From contig JAZSEY010000018.1 of assembly GCA_045531905.1 (NCBI GenBank), forward strand, positions 1-64,000: a DNA stretch of 64,000 bases, read 5' to 3'. Below the pieces are notes generated by a model. It saw only the letters and a list, made by a program, of their open reading frames with translations, was not told the DNA's origin and ran no database searches. Shown piece by piece: positions 24,769-35,016 of the stretch (positions are counted from its first letter, which is position 1; the number at the start of each line of letters is the position of its first letter). The DNA is from RGIG6919 sp045531905. Lineage in GTDB: Bacteria; Bacillota; Clostridia; Lachnospirales; Lachnospiraceae. The position numbers were made by a program, and so were the translations under genes.

Positions 24769-26064
24769 TTAGCGAATCTCTTCGCCTGGTTTTTTCTTTT
24801 TCTTTTTGTCCTCATACATTAACTCATCTGCTTCCTTTAACAATGCAGGCAAGTTGTATTCTTTTTCTCCATATACAACACCAACCGCGATGACGCAATC
24901 GATACCATCCTCTAAGGTATTGAGTCTTGCAAGTTCCTTCTCCCAACGTTCCTTCAAGGTGTCTACCTCTTCCTTTGTCACGTTGCAGGCAACCATCAAG
25001 AATTCATCTCCACCCATTCGATAGCCATGTACCGCATTGGTTGTTACCTTACGAATACTGTTTGCTGCTTTAATCAGAAGCTTGTCGCCAGCTTCATGAC
25101 CATATGTATCGTTCATCACCTTCAAATTATTCACATCAAAGTTGAAGATAGCGATAGAGTCCATATTGTCATACTCTTCATCCAACATTGTTAAATACTT
25201 ACCCTTGTTGTATAAGCCTGTCAAATGATCATGCTCACTGTCATAAATGAGTTTTTCACGCATAATGCCATTCTCCAAGTATAACTGAATCACGCTTAAC
25301 AATGCAGCTTCATTCATAGAAGCCTCATCCATATTAGGCCATACAGACAAATACAAAGCATACTTCTGCCCTGAAACAGCACCATTCAAAAGCATTCTTA
25401 AACTACTGTCCTCACCACTACCGGTTAAAACCAGCACATCCTTAACCTTTTCTGCGAAGTCGTTAATGCTGATGTTCTCTCCTGCCGGCATAGAAAACAC
25501 CTTAGCCACCTCAGCATCCAACTCAATACGGTCATTACTATATGTCTTACCCATCTTATTGTAGGTAATCACATCTATATTGCCTTCTCTCTGTACCATA
25601 AAATATGCTTTGCTGATAGAAAAATAATCTGTTAACATTGGAAGCAACTCAAAATATGTACTGGAAAGCTTCTTTAATACTGCTGTTTGGAAGCCGGAAA
25701 GCTTCTTAAAAAATGACATATACTTTGTGATATCACGATTGAGCCCCATATATTCAGTAATATCTGTCATCTTATGAATCTGATATTGCTTTCCCTCTTT
25801 TTCAAATAAACCAGACTCAATCTTATAATACTTCTTAGTATCTGTATCAATACTTTCCCATTCTGTATGCGCATCTGCAGAAAGTTTCGGACAATCACCA
25901 AGCCACATCAGCACATCATCACCATAGGAGCCTACAATACTGTCACCATACTTTTTCTGAAAAAAAGTGTCTGCATATACAATCTCACTGGAATTTGCAG
26001 CCAAAATGATAATGCCACCAATCTGGTCCGACACAAATTTTACGATTTCTTCTTGATAACTCAT
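24769..26064 (-). CDS. PAS-like/GGDEF diguanylate cyclase
   Basis: 431 residues. A PAS-like N-terminal region (about 1-110, ITEYMGLNRDIT) is followed by an unassigned middle domain and a C-terminal GGDEF domain with HDHLTGLYNKG, DVNNLKVMNDTYGHEAGD and an intact MGGDEF. The RxxD product-inhibition site that normally precedes it is absent (TNAVHGYRMGGDEF). It should make c-di-GMP without that feedback. No membrane segment was seen. It is the likely counterpart of the HD-GYP protein in the same operon. Confidence 0.9.
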   Translation of the reverse strand: MSYQEEIVKFVSDQIGGIIILAANSSEIVYADTFFQKKYGDSIVGSYGDDVLMWLGDCPKLSADAHTEWESIDTDTKKYYKIESGLFEKEGKQYQIHKMTDITEYMGLNRDITKYMSFFKKLSGFQTAVLKKLSSTYFELLPMLTDYFSISKAYFMVQREGNIDVITYNKMGKTYSNDRIELDAEVAKVFSMPAGENISINDFAEKVKDVLVLTGSGEDSSLRMLLNGAVSGQKYALYLSVWPNMDEASMNEAALLSVIQLYLENGIMREKLIYDSEHDHLTGLYNKGKYLTMLDEEYDNMDSIAIFNFDVNNLKVMNDTYGHEAGDKLLIKAANSIRKVTTNAVHGYRMGGDEFLMVACNVTKEEVDTLKERWEKELARLNTLEDGIDCVIAVGVVYGEKEYNLPALLKEADELMYEDKKKKKKPGEEIR

Positions 26065-26100
26065 AAACGCCCTCCCTTGTTCCAGCCATTCAGCCTATAT

Positions 26101-26403
26101 TTATTCAAATGTCAAAATATCGGAGAAGCCTGTCATCTCAAATACTTCCATAACATCTCCAATCACATTCTTTACTACCATACTGCCCTGCATGCTGTTC
26201 ATCTTCTTCTGTGCCTGTAAAATCACACGAAGACCTGAACTGGCAATATATGGACAATCTGCCAAATCAAGCTCAAACTCTTTCACATCTTCAGTCAGTA
26301 CTGCATTCATCTCATCACCTAAACTCTGAGCAGCCACAGTATCCATACGTCCTGACACTGCCATTACCAACTTTACGCCGTCCTTCGTTACCTTTGTTTC
26401 CAT
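26101..26403 (-). CDS. STAS-domain anti-sigma factor antagonist
   Basis: A 100-residue single STAS domain of the SpoIIAA/RsbV type. The phosphorylatable serine region is CPYIASSGLRVIL (about residue 57). In known systems the unphosphorylated form binds an RsbW/SpoIIAB-type kinase. That kinase is encoded 48 bases upstream and a matching PP2C phosphatase nine genes upstream in the same operon. Confidence 0.92.
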   Translation of the reverse strand: METKVTKDGVKLVMAVSGRMDTVAAQSLGDEMNAVLTEDVKEFELDLADCPYIASSGLRVILQAQKKMNSMQGSMVVKNVIGDVMEVFEMTGFSDILTFE

Positions 26404-26451
26404 AACAAAATACCTCCCTTTTATTATAAAACTGCTTTGATTTTATCACAT

Positions 26452-26877
26452 TTACCAACTCTTTACTATCTTTAATTGATTTTCACCATTGTTAAATTCA
26501 TAACTTACCTGATCCATACTTTTCTTTACCATGTAAATTCCAAGACCACCAATCTCTCTATCCTCTGCAGACAACGTCACATCCGGATCTTCCTTTTCCA
26601 ATGGATTAAATGGCGTTCCCTTGTCACAAAGCAACAGTTGCATGGTTCCATTTTCATTTTCATAATCAATCTGCAAATCTATTCTACAGGTTCCAACCCC
26701 TGTGGTATATGCATAACTTGCTATATTTACGAATATTTCTTCTAAGGCAAGCGTAATTTGCATAACAACCTTCATAGGACATTCGCACATTTCCAGATTC
26801 TCTTCTACAAATCCCTGAACTACAGTCAAATGATCCAACGTTGCCACAACCTCTAGCTGCTTTTGTAGTTTTGCCAT
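26452..26877 (-). CDS. RsbW/SpoIIAB-like serine kinase (GHKL ATPase)
   Basis: 141 residues from ATG 26877, with GGAGGA six bases upstream; a GTG two codons earlier is less likely. N box ALEEIFVNIASYAY, the Asp-containing LLCDKGTPFNP and the G2 box GGLGIYMVKKSMD are intact. The family phosphorylates the STAS antagonist and sequesters a sigma factor or another target. No sigma gene lies in this operon, so the final target is unknown. Confidence 0.9.
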   Translation of the reverse strand: MAKLQKQLEVVATLDHLTVVQGFVEENLEMCECPMKVVMQITLALEEIFVNIASYAYTTGVGTCRIDLQIDYENENGTMQLLLCDKGTPFNPLEKEDPDVTLSAEDREIGGLGIYMVKKSMDQVSYEFNNGENQLKIVKSW

Positions 26878-26892
26878 ACACACTCCTCCATT

Positions 26893-27669
26893 CTATAGCG
26901 CCTGCAATGCCTGAAGCGACTGCTCTATCGCCTCAACCCCTTTTACCTCGATTAACACCGAAGCCTTCGACATATACTCCTGGTATAGTCTCTTAAAATG
27001 CTGCCAGTCTATGCGTCCAGCTCCCACAGGTAAATGCAAATCTGACACAAAATCATTATCATTGATATGCACATGCTTAATATATGGTGACAAAGCCTTT
27101 ACCCATTCATCAATCCGCTCCGGATTACCAAATACATGGGCATGAGCATAATCAAAGCACACGCCAAAACGAGGCTCATCCCTCATCTGCTCACCCAGTT
27201 TTGCAAGTAACTGCCAATCTGAGTCAAACATGTTTTCCATGTAAATCATCAAACCTGGATATCTCTCAAGTTTTTCCTTCCAATAAGCAGCATTTTTCGC
27301 CACCCAACCTTCACGATATGCGTCCTGCAAAAAATTCGCCACATAATTGGTATGGAAAACAACACCCTTCACACCAAGCTTAGATGCGATTTTGAGACTT
27401 TGCTCCACACGCAGATCTGACACATCCCGTATACGGGCATCATCAGAAAAAATGGTAACATCCAAAAATGCACCGTGCATGGTACACCATGACGGCAACT
27501 CCTGCTTTCCATATCCTTCTATTTTCTGTTGGCATTTTTCATCATCATCCAGAACATTTGGCAAAAAGAAATCATTATACTCAAATCCACAATCATACTG
27601 TTTTGCCAGTTTCATATAACGATCCAAATCATCATATTCCGGTATGATTAACAGTTTTTCTATTTTCAT
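26893..27669 (-). CDS. xylose isomerase-like TIM-barrel protein
   Basis: 258 residues of the sugar phosphate isomerase/epimerase (AP endonuclease 2) superfamily. Possible metal ligands are Glu in YMENMFD (about 148), Asp/His in CFDYAHAH (about 176), His in HVHINDND and Glu in LIEVKG near the end. Its substrate is unknown. It overlaps the CHASE2 cyclase gene by four bases and is nine bases from the RsbW-like gene, so it belongs to the signalling operon although no signalling role is known for the family. Confidence 0.8.
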   Translation of the reverse strand: MKIEKLLIIPEYDDLDRYMKLAKQYDCGFEYNDFFLPNVLDDDEKCQQKIEGYGKQELPSWCTMHGAFLDVTIFSDDARIRDVSDLRVEQSLKIASKLGVKGVVFHTNYVANFLQDAYREGWVAKNAAYWKEKLERYPGLMIYMENMFDSDWQLLAKLGEQMRDEPRFGVCFDYAHAHVFGNPERIDEWVKALSPYIKHVHINDNDFVSDLHLPVGAGRIDWQHFKRLYQEYMSKASVLIEVKGVEAIEQSLQALQAL

Positions 27670-29462
27670 GCGTCCCCTCTTTTCACGTCAGTTACAGAAT
27701 ATACAAACACGCCTTTTGACTTACCCTTTAGTGGAATTTCTCCAACTTCTTCTACTTCCACTCTATCCTTGATACGCTCGTAAAGCACATCACTGATTAA
27801 CACCTGTCCCTTCTTCGCATTGGACTCTAAACGGGCAGCGGTATTGACTGTATCACCAATGGCGGTATAGTCCATTCTAAATTCGCAGCCTACATTTCCT
27901 ACGACTGCAGGTCCACAGTTTACACCCACACCAAATCCAACTGTTCTGCCATATTCCTTCATCAGTTTTTCTTCCAATGCCGCTCCGGCAGACACAATAT
28001 CCATGGCAGCACACACGGCATGGAATTCATAGTCCGCCAAATCAAATGGAGAATTAAACACCGCCATCGTTGCATCGCCTACGAATTTATCAAGGGTACC
28101 TTTATTTTTAAAGATTGCCTGTGTAGTCAGGTTCAAATACTGATTTAAGATTTCTACCACCTGCTCAGGCTCTAAGATTTCCGACATGGTTGTAAATCCA
28201 CGAATATCCACAAACAAAACTGCAATATCTCTATTTTCACCACTGAGTGTAATCTGGAAATCACCTTTTTTAGAAATTTCTTCGACAATCTCTGGAGCTA
28301 CATATTTCTTAAAAGCATGCAACACTTTATTTCGCTTAATGCGTTCTAAAATATAACCAATCGCAAGAGAATACACATAGGCTACAGCTAACACCAATGG
28401 CATATACAAAAGGCTGATTGCCTGGCCGTTGTTATTTAACATACTACCAACAACAAGCTCTAACGCCACTGCCACAACCAACACAATGGTGGATAACCAG
28501 ATTTTGTTTCGCTTGAAAATCAAATGACAAAGGGCTCCAAGCAAGCCCAATACCAAACCTGCAAGATAAGGATTGCCATTGATAGAAAAGCGATTTTGCA
28601 TAAATGCCTGTACAATATTGGCGTGAATTTCCACTCCGTACATTTGCTTGGAATCGCCATTTGGCACGTTAAAACTATCCTGCATGCCACTGGCATAAGC
28701 ACCTACCAAAACAATGCTACCCTCAAATGCGCGACTGTCAATCTTTCCATTTAACACATCCACAAAAGAAAGGTATTCATAATCTCCAGGTTTTCCCGAA
28801 TAATTGATTAAGGTTTTACCGTATTTATCTGTGACAATTTCATTTGGTGTAATTCCCTGACGTTCACAGTACGCCTCATATATCACTTTGGAAAACACAT
28901 CATATTGCACACCATTATAGTTTTCCTGTGCCTGAATACGGCGAACAACGCTATCGGAATCCTGTGCCACATTTGCATATCCCTGTCTTGTCGCCTGCTG
29001 TAATGCTTCATATGGTGCAGCCAGCGATTCTACCGGGTAATACATCATGCCATTTTCATCGTACTCCGCCTTTTCACTATACAAAAACTGCTGTACCGTA
29101 ATGACATTTCCCGCAGTTTTTGCTGCCTCTGCAAAAGCAATATCACCAACTTCTTCCACCGTTCCAGAAAACAAAATATCGAATGCTATGATTTCCGGAC
29201 CAACACCGTCCTTATTTAGCTGTGCAATTAAATCCGCATAATTTTGTCTGGACCATGTATTGATGGGACCTAATTCTTCCAATGTTCTATCATCCACACC
29301 GATAATCTTAATCCGACTATCAATTCCTCTTGGTATCTGATACAACGCATCCTTTAACATATAATCCACAGAGGAAAACAAATTGATTACTGTTAATAAA
29401 AAGATAAGGAGACCAACCAATGTAGCTTCTACCAAATCTCTTGATATCTTTTTTCTATCCAT
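27666..29462 (-). CDS. CHASE2-domain class III adenylate cyclase
   Basis: 598 residues: an N-terminal membrane segment (about 14-32), an extracytoplasmic CHASE2 sensor (about 35-290, starting DYMLKDALYQ), three membrane segments (about 298-375) and a C-terminal class III cyclase domain. Metal-binding Asp residues are in LFVDIRGFTT and KFVGDATMAVF. The Lys before FVGD and the Thr in DYTAIGDTVN fit the Lys/Thr pair of bacterial adenylate cyclases, and the transition-state Asn and Arg (TVNTAARLE) are present. Predicted product: cAMP. Adenylate cyclases are scarce in Clostridia. Confidence 0.9.
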   Translation of the reverse strand: MDRKKISRDLVEATLVGLLIFLLTVINLFSSVDYMLKDALYQIPRGIDSRIKIIGVDDRTLEELGPINTWSRQNYADLIAQLNKDGVGPEIIAFDILFSGTVEEVGDIAFAEAAKTAGNVITVQQFLYSEKAEYDENGMMYYPVESLAAPYEALQQATRQGYANVAQDSDSVVRRIQAQENYNGVQYDVFSKVIYEAYCERQGITPNEIVTDKYGKTLINYSGKPGDYEYLSFVDVLNGKIDSRAFEGSIVLVGAYASGMQDSFNVPNGDSKQMYGVEIHANIVQAFMQNRFSINGNPYLAGLVLGLLGALCHLIFKRNKIWLSTIVLVVAVALELVVGSMLNNNGQAISLLYMPLVLAVAYVYSLAIGYILERIKRNKVLHAFKKYVAPEIVEEISKKGDFQITLSGENRDIAVLFVDIRGFTTMSEILEPEQVVEILNQYLNLTTQAIFKNKGTLDKFVGDATMAVFNSPFDLADYEFHAVCAAMDIVSAGAALEEKLMKEYGRTVGFGVGVNCGPAVVGNVGCEFRMDYTAIGDTVNTAARLESNAKKGQVLISDVLYERIKDRVEVEEVGEIPLKGKSKGVFVYSVTDVKRGDA

Positions 29463-29491
29463 TCTTTGACCTCCAAATCCGACACAATCTT

Positions 29492-31399
29492 TTAATTCAA
29501 TGTACTATGAATAATTTCTTTTAACGCAAGCGGTAAAAATGGCTTGGTCAAATAATCGTCTACACTATACTGAGCAGCCTTCTCTAAGGTATCCAATGTT
29601 CTGTCCCCAGTCATCAGTACAATCGGCATAGTATATTTTTCTCTGATTAAGGAAATGGTTTCGAAACCATCCATCTCAGGCATGACAAGATCCAAAAGAA
29701 TCATGTCGATTTCTTTTTCTTCCAAGATTTCCAAAGCTTCCTTACCACTATTAGCTCCAAACACTTCATACATAGGTGAATCCTTTAAAATGATATCCAC
29801 CATCTTGATGTTCATTGGTTCATCATCCACCACCAAAATGTTCTTTTGAAGCGATTTGCTTTCCTTCATCTTATATTCTTTATCTTCTTCCATCATTTTT
29901 AACATAATATCTGCGATTTCCGGATCGAATTGAGTTCCTTTTCCCTTTTCAATCTCTTCTCGTATGACATCCTGTGGAAGATATTTACGATAGCTTCGAT
30001 TACTTGCCATGGCATCATAAGCATCTGCTACACCAATAATTCTTGCAATTTCAGGAATATTCTCCCCCTTTAAACCATTCGGATACCCTTTTCCATCATA
30101 TCTCTCATGGTGGAATTTTGCACCATTTCTTACCTGTGTATCATCGAATACGTCCTTTAAAATATGGTAACTGGTTACTGGGTGAATCTTAATCTTTTCA
30201 TATTCTTCATCTGTCAATTTTCCAGCTTTGTTAATTACTTCTGCAGGAATACGAATCTTACCTACATCGTGTAATAAGCCGGCATAATATATGTTTTCCT
30301 GTTCTTTCTCTGTCTTGTTCATGCGTTTTGCAATTTCTTTAGAATACTCTGCCACACGAAGTGAATGACCGTTTGTATATCTGTCCTTTGCGTCGATGGT
30401 CTTAACCAAAGCACGGATAATCTTTCGGTTCATGTCCTCAACCTTTTCCGCACTTTCTTTCTCCAAACGCATGGACTGATTTGTCTTTGCAAATGCCAAG
30501 GCAAAGAACAGAATAATCAAAATAGAAATGCCGATGGAAACAACAATGTTACGATACAAAATCTTGTTTGCTTCCTGGAACAACTGACTCTCATCCACAA
30601 GGATAATCACATTCCAACTATCCATGATAGCATCGGAAAATGCTATGTACAATGTACCATCTATATTGATTTCAAAACACTGGTCTGTTCCCGCGATTGC
30701 CTTAGATACCAAATCATGCATCTTAGAATCGCCTTCCAAATACTGTTTTCCTTTTTCGTTGCTATCATGATGTGCCACTACCATTCCATTGCCATCTGCA
30801 ACAAATCCATAACCCATTCCATAGATGGAAATACCTTCTGTCATCTCCTGAATAAAATCCATTTTAATATCTATGGAAATGATACTCTTACCGTCTGAAA
30901 GCATCTTACTAAACGAAATCATAATGTCACCGGTTTGTGCGTCCAAATATGGTGAAACCAATGCCATTTCTCCATTTGCAGCAACTGCATCGCGATACCA
31001 AACTCGCGTTGTCGGATCATAGTCTGCATCCGGCACCCATCCGGCACCATCAATATATACACCATTAAACACACCGTACATTCCGGTAAAATTCTCGTCG
31101 ATTTCTCTGGCATATTTATCTGACTCATATACCAGAAATGCTTCTATCTCTTCAGAAGTTGCGTTATTTTCCATCATATATTCTATAGACGCGGCGGTGG
31201 TTCTAACAACCTCCATTCTTCTGACGATATAACTTTCCAGCTGCTCCTTATTGTGCGCTAAACTACTGATTCCCAGATTTTCTGTACTTTCTCTTAGACT
31301 GTTTTTGTAACTAACATGATTGTAATACACCATGATAAACAACGCTATTATCGTACATATAATCATAAGAATATACCATTTTCGATTCAGTGTCTTCAT
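29492..31399 (-). CDS. membrane Cache-HD-GYP phosphodiesterase with C-terminal receiver
   Basis: 635 residues. A dCache-like extracellular sensor (about 35-275) lies between two membrane segments, followed by an HD-GYP domain (GLLHDVGKI, HHERYDGKGYPNGL) and a receiver domain at the end (VVDDEP, phospho-Asp in ILLDLVMPEMDG, TKPFLP). HD-GYP enzymes degrade c-di-GMP. The receiver is usually N-terminal, so the reversed order is notable. The adjacent hybrid kinase with HPt is the natural phosphodonor, which is inference from position. Confidence 0.9.
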   Translation of the reverse strand: MKTLNRKWYILMIICTIIALFIMVYYNHVSYKNSLRESTENLGISSLAHNKEQLESYIVRRMEVVRTTAASIEYMMENNATSEEIEAFLVYESDKYAREIDENFTGMYGVFNGVYIDGAGWVPDADYDPTTRVWYRDAVAANGEMALVSPYLDAQTGDIMISFSKMLSDGKSIISIDIKMDFIQEMTEGISIYGMGYGFVADGNGMVVAHHDSNEKGKQYLEGDSKMHDLVSKAIAGTDQCFEINIDGTLYIAFSDAIMDSWNVIILVDESQLFQEANKILYRNIVVSIGISILIILFFALAFAKTNQSMRLEKESAEKVEDMNRKIIRALVKTIDAKDRYTNGHSLRVAEYSKEIAKRMNKTEKEQENIYYAGLLHDVGKIRIPAEVINKAGKLTDEEYEKIKIHPVTSYHILKDVFDDTQVRNGAKFHHERYDGKGYPNGLKGENIPEIARIIGVADAYDAMASNRSYRKYLPQDVIREEIEKGKGTQFDPEIADIMLKMMEEDKEYKMKESKSLQKNILVVDDEPMNIKMVDIILKDSPMYEVFGANSGKEALEILEEKEIDMILLDLVMPEMDGFETISLIREKYTMPIVLMTGDRTLDTLEKAAQYSVDDYLTKPFLPLALKEIIHSTLN

Positions 31400-31427
31400 A
31401 CAAACTCTCCTTCACATTACACTAAAA

Positions 31428-33926
31428 CTACTGTAGCATTGCATCTCGAATTGCTTTTGCTTCTTGCAATGTTGCTTCATATAACTTCATAACTTCTTGA
31501 TAGTTATCCTTTATATATCCCAAATCTTCATCGGAACCATTAAGATACGCTTTCCCTCGTTTTTCCATCTCTGCTGCCATATTAGAGAGTTTTACACCAC
31601 CGATGTTCAACGAGGTTGATTTTACAGAATGCATAAATGTAACAAAATCTGACCATTTCTCAGCAGTAAAACTATCCTCAATTTGACGTCTCTTTTCCTC
31701 ACCGTATTCACAATAGACATCCAGGAATGATATATACATATCCTGACTTTGTGCACTATATTTCATTCCTACATTCTGGTCGATATACTCATTAATTGTA
31801 TTTTCGTTTTGCTGCTCTTTCTTCTTTTCCTTCAACTGCTTAATCTGTCTAATCTTTTTATCCGGAATGTATTTTTTCAGAACATGTTCCAGTTTTCTAA
31901 TCTCTACCGGCTTACTTAAGTAATCATCGAAGCCCTTCGATAAATACATTTCCTTTACACCTACAATTGCATTCGCCGTCAAGGCAACGATTGTAGTATC
32001 CTTTTTCAAATCTTTTTCAATTATCTTTTCTAAGGTCTCAATACCATTCATTTCCGGCATCATATGATCTAAGAATACAATATCAAAGGTTTTCATAATC
32101 ATATGCTCGATACACTCAGCACCACTTTCGCAAATGGTAATCTGCGCTTCTGTTGACTTTAATAAACCTTCCATAACCATCAGGTTCATCTTATGATCAT
32201 CCACTATCAGAATTTGAGCGTCCGGTGCGACAAATGTTTCTAAATACTCAGATTCATTCTCCTTCTCATATTGAGCCTTAAACTCACCAATCTTTTGATG
32301 ATTGATAATCTTTTGTGGTATTGATACCGTGAATTCCGTTCCCTCACCATACACACTGGATACCTGAATATTGCCACCCATATACTTAATCAATCTATGC
32401 ACAATGGCTAAACCAAGTCCGGTACCTTCAATATCTCTATTCTTATGCAAATCAATTCTTTCAAAATCAAGAAACAGTTTTTCAATATTCTCTTCCTTAA
32501 TTCCAATTCCTGTATCTTTTACCTTGATATTTAAATCCAGATTATCACCTGACACCGTTCCATCCATAACCAATGTAACAGTTCCCTGCTTTGTATATTT
32601 TACAGCATTGTTTAACAGATTTATCATAATCTGACGAATTTTACTTTCATCACCATACAGTTCACACGGCAAATTCTCATCTACTTCAAACTTCAATTCC
32701 AACTTTTTCTCTTCAGTCATTGGCTGAATCATATTGATTACATCATTTGCCAAACTGCTAATCTGATAATTGTAATTCTGTATCTCTACTCTTCCTGCCT
32801 CAATCTTGGAGAAATCCAAAATGCCATTGATAATCTCCAACAAATTCTCGCTGGCATGTTTAATATTTTGAGCATAGGTGCGGATATTCTCATCTGAACT
32901 CTCTCGCAACACCATTTCATTCATACCCATAATACCATGAATAGGCGTTCTAATCTCATGAGACATATTAGCAAGGAACTGGCTTTTTGCACGGTTAGCA
33001 TTTTCCGCTTCTTCCTTAGCCTCTCTAAGCTCATCACTTTCCTTTGCTTTTTCGGAAGTGATAATAAGATAAGTCGCACCGATAATAAACAGCAGCAACA
33101 ACAAACCAAACACCCACAATACAAGAGTGGTGATATAAGTAATACCCTCTGACAATGCACTCTCTGGAACCACGCCTACAGCATAGATATCATACTGTGA
33201 AACCTCGGACACGAAAAGAAAGTATCTGTCACGACCGGTTTTTACAAAAGTACTTGCTGCCGTAGATACTGTCATTTTTTCCTTGATATCAGCAAAGCCC
33301 TTCATTACATCTTTAGAAGTCAAAAATGATTCATCGTAAGCATCATCATTAAATGGGACCATAACCTCATAGAATGTATCCGCCCATAGAATCTTTCCTT
33401 TTTTATCATAACAATCCATACCAAAGGTATCAGTCAAAATGCTTTCGTCATATATTTTATAAAGCACATATTTTACATTTTCATCGTGATAGACAGGCAC
33501 AGAAAACATAACACCATTTCCTTCTGAATAACAAATAGCCTGTGCACCACGGAAGGAGTTTCTGATACCTTCATATTGAGTCATGTCGATTGGGGGACCT
33601 AATAACGGTTCGCCATCCAAGGTCAGCACACCTACGGAAATACCTTCTTGTTCTACCTTAACTGTCTGAAGAACCTTATCCGGATGAGCTACGTTATTTT
33701 GTAGTGCACTAGAAATATTATTCAACTGCACGAATTGAATCTGAATAATCTGCTCCATCTGTTGAGCAATATTGCTTGCCTGCTCTGTCACCTGACTTTC
33801 AATATGCTTTGTAAGAAGCTGATTCATTTTCATGCCTAATAAGCCACCCACAACAAGCATGATGGCAATTAAAATTCCAACCCATAAAGTCGTTCTTATA
33901 TTAATTATCTGCTTCTTATTCTTCAT
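31428..33926 (-). CDS. hybrid sensor histidine kinase with receiver and HPt domains
   Basis: 832 residues: a membrane segment (about 14-32), an extracytoplasmic sensor, a second membrane segment (about 268-292), HisKA (LANMSHEIRTP), HATPase (NLLNNAVKYT, GTGLGLAI), a receiver (VDDHKMN, phospho-Asp in FLDHMMPEMNG) and a C-terminal HPt (His in FMHSVKSTSLNIGG). It is a full internal phosphorelay with no DNA-binding output. The two BMP-like binding proteins overlap or abut it upstream and may supply ligand. Confidence 0.92.
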   Translation of the reverse strand: MKNKKQIINIRTTLWVGILIAIMLVVGGLLGMKMNQLLTKHIESQVTEQASNIAQQMEQIIQIQFVQLNNISSALQNNVAHPDKVLQTVKVEQEGISVGVLTLDGEPLLGPPIDMTQYEGIRNSFRGAQAICYSEGNGVMFSVPVYHDENVKYVLYKIYDESILTDTFGMDCYDKKGKILWADTFYEVMVPFNDDAYDESFLTSKDVMKGFADIKEKMTVSTAASTFVKTGRDRYFLFVSEVSQYDIYAVGVVPESALSEGITYITTLVLWVFGLLLLLFIIGATYLIITSEKAKESDELREAKEEAENANRAKSQFLANMSHEIRTPIHGIMGMNEMVLRESSDENIRTYAQNIKHASENLLEIINGILDFSKIEAGRVEIQNYNYQISSLANDVINMIQPMTEEKKLELKFEVDENLPCELYGDESKIRQIMINLLNNAVKYTKQGTVTLVMDGTVSGDNLDLNIKVKDTGIGIKEENIEKLFLDFERIDLHKNRDIEGTGLGLAIVHRLIKYMGGNIQVSSVYGEGTEFTVSIPQKIINHQKIGEFKAQYEKENESEYLETFVAPDAQILIVDDHKMNLMVMEGLLKSTEAQITICESGAECIEHMIMKTFDIVFLDHMMPEMNGIETLEKIIEKDLKKDTTIVALTANAIVGVKEMYLSKGFDDYLSKPVEIRKLEHVLKKYIPDKKIRQIKQLKEKKKEQQNENTINEYIDQNVGMKYSAQSQDMYISFLDVYCEYGEEKRRQIEDSFTAEKWSDFVTFMHSVKSTSLNIGGVKLSNMAAEMEKRGKAYLNGSDEDLGYIKDNYQEVMKLYEATLQEAKAIRDAMLQ

Positions 33927-35016
33927 AGAACTTCACGCCCTTTACATACCAATCCATTTCTCGCATCAGTATTTCATCGCTAATGGTTTCACCTTCGTCA
34001 CAACGAAGGTCACCTGTATTATCGTAAATCACATCAGTAAAAACATCATATCCACTGATGATTTTCTGCTTTGCACTTTCTACTGCTTTCAAACTTTCCT
34101 GTGACACAACATCCGAAATCTCTGTTAAGCCAATTGTGTCCTTTTCCAAACCAAACCAATAAGTATTTACTATATCAGATTTCCCCCGCATGTAGTCTAA
34201 AACCAATTCCCGATATGTATCATACCAGTTAAATACCACTGCTGTTAAATACTTTTCTGATACTCCTTCTAAAGCTTCATGATAGCCTATAGAATAAATA
34301 TCGTTTTTCTCAGCAATCTCCACAACATTCGGCTGGTTCTGATGATATGTAATCACATCTACATTTTCATTATCAATCAACGCCTGTGCTAATCGTTTTT
34401 CTTCCTCAGAATCATCCCAGGAATTGCTCCACGCCACTACCACATCTGCCTGCGGGTTTACCGACTGCACCCCTAAGGTAAATGCATTGATACCTCGATT
34501 TACTTCGCTATTTGGCATAGCCGCTACATAACCAATATGATTTGTCTCGGTCTGCATACCCGCCAAAATTCCAGATAAATATCTCGCCTGATAGCCTCTT
34601 GCAAAATAACAATTCAGATTACCACCATAATAATCAAAGGACTCTGAGTAAAAGGTAATGCCCTTATACTCTTTCACAAGGTCCTGCACCTCTCCTGCAT
34701 ATCCATAGCTTGACAAAATGATGATATTCACATTTTCCTCTGCCAACTGACGAATCGCCGTTTCACACTGGTCGGCATTTTCCTGAATCTCTTCTTTCAC
34801 AATGAGGTCTATATCCAACTCATCACAGACTTTTTGGATGCCATCATAATGCAAACCGTTCCAGCCATGTTCTGTAATGCTTCCCGACATCACAAATCCA
34901 ATTTTTAATTTCTTCTCTTTTTCTTGTCCCGAAAATGCTATGATGCAAACAATTGCAACCATAACCAACAGTGCCGCTAAAAGCAACAGTCTGCTTATTA
35001 GTTTATTATTGTTCAT
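33916..35016 (-). CDS. membrane-anchored BMP/Med-family binding protein 1
   Basis: 366 residues of the basic membrane protein family of periplasmic-type binding proteins (KIGFVMSGSITEHGWNGLHYDGI; NRGINAFTLGVQSVNP). The hydrophobic N-terminus (about 9-29) lacks a proper lipobox because the residue before Cys is Val, so it is probably anchored by the uncleaved segment. Family members with transporters bind nucleosides. No permease or ATPase gene is present here. The 11-base overlaps on both sides couple it to its paralogue and to the hybrid kinase. Confidence 0.85.
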   Translation of the reverse strand: MNNNKLISRLLLLAALLVMVAIVCIIAFSGQEKEKKLKIGFVMSGSITEHGWNGLHYDGIQKVCDELDIDLIVKEEIQENADQCETAIRQLAEENVNIIILSSYGYAGEVQDLVKEYKGITFYSESFDYYGGNLNCYFARGYQARYLSGILAGMQTETNHIGYVAAMPNSEVNRGINAFTLGVQSVNPQADVVVAWSNSWDDSEEEKRLAQALIDNENVDVITYHQNQPNVVEIAEKNDIYSIGYHEALEGVSEKYLTAVVFNWYDTYRELVLDYMRGKSDIVNTYWFGLEKDTIGLTEISDVVSQESLKAVESAKQKIISGYDVFTDVIYDNTGDLRCDEGETISDEILMREMDWYVKGVKFYEE

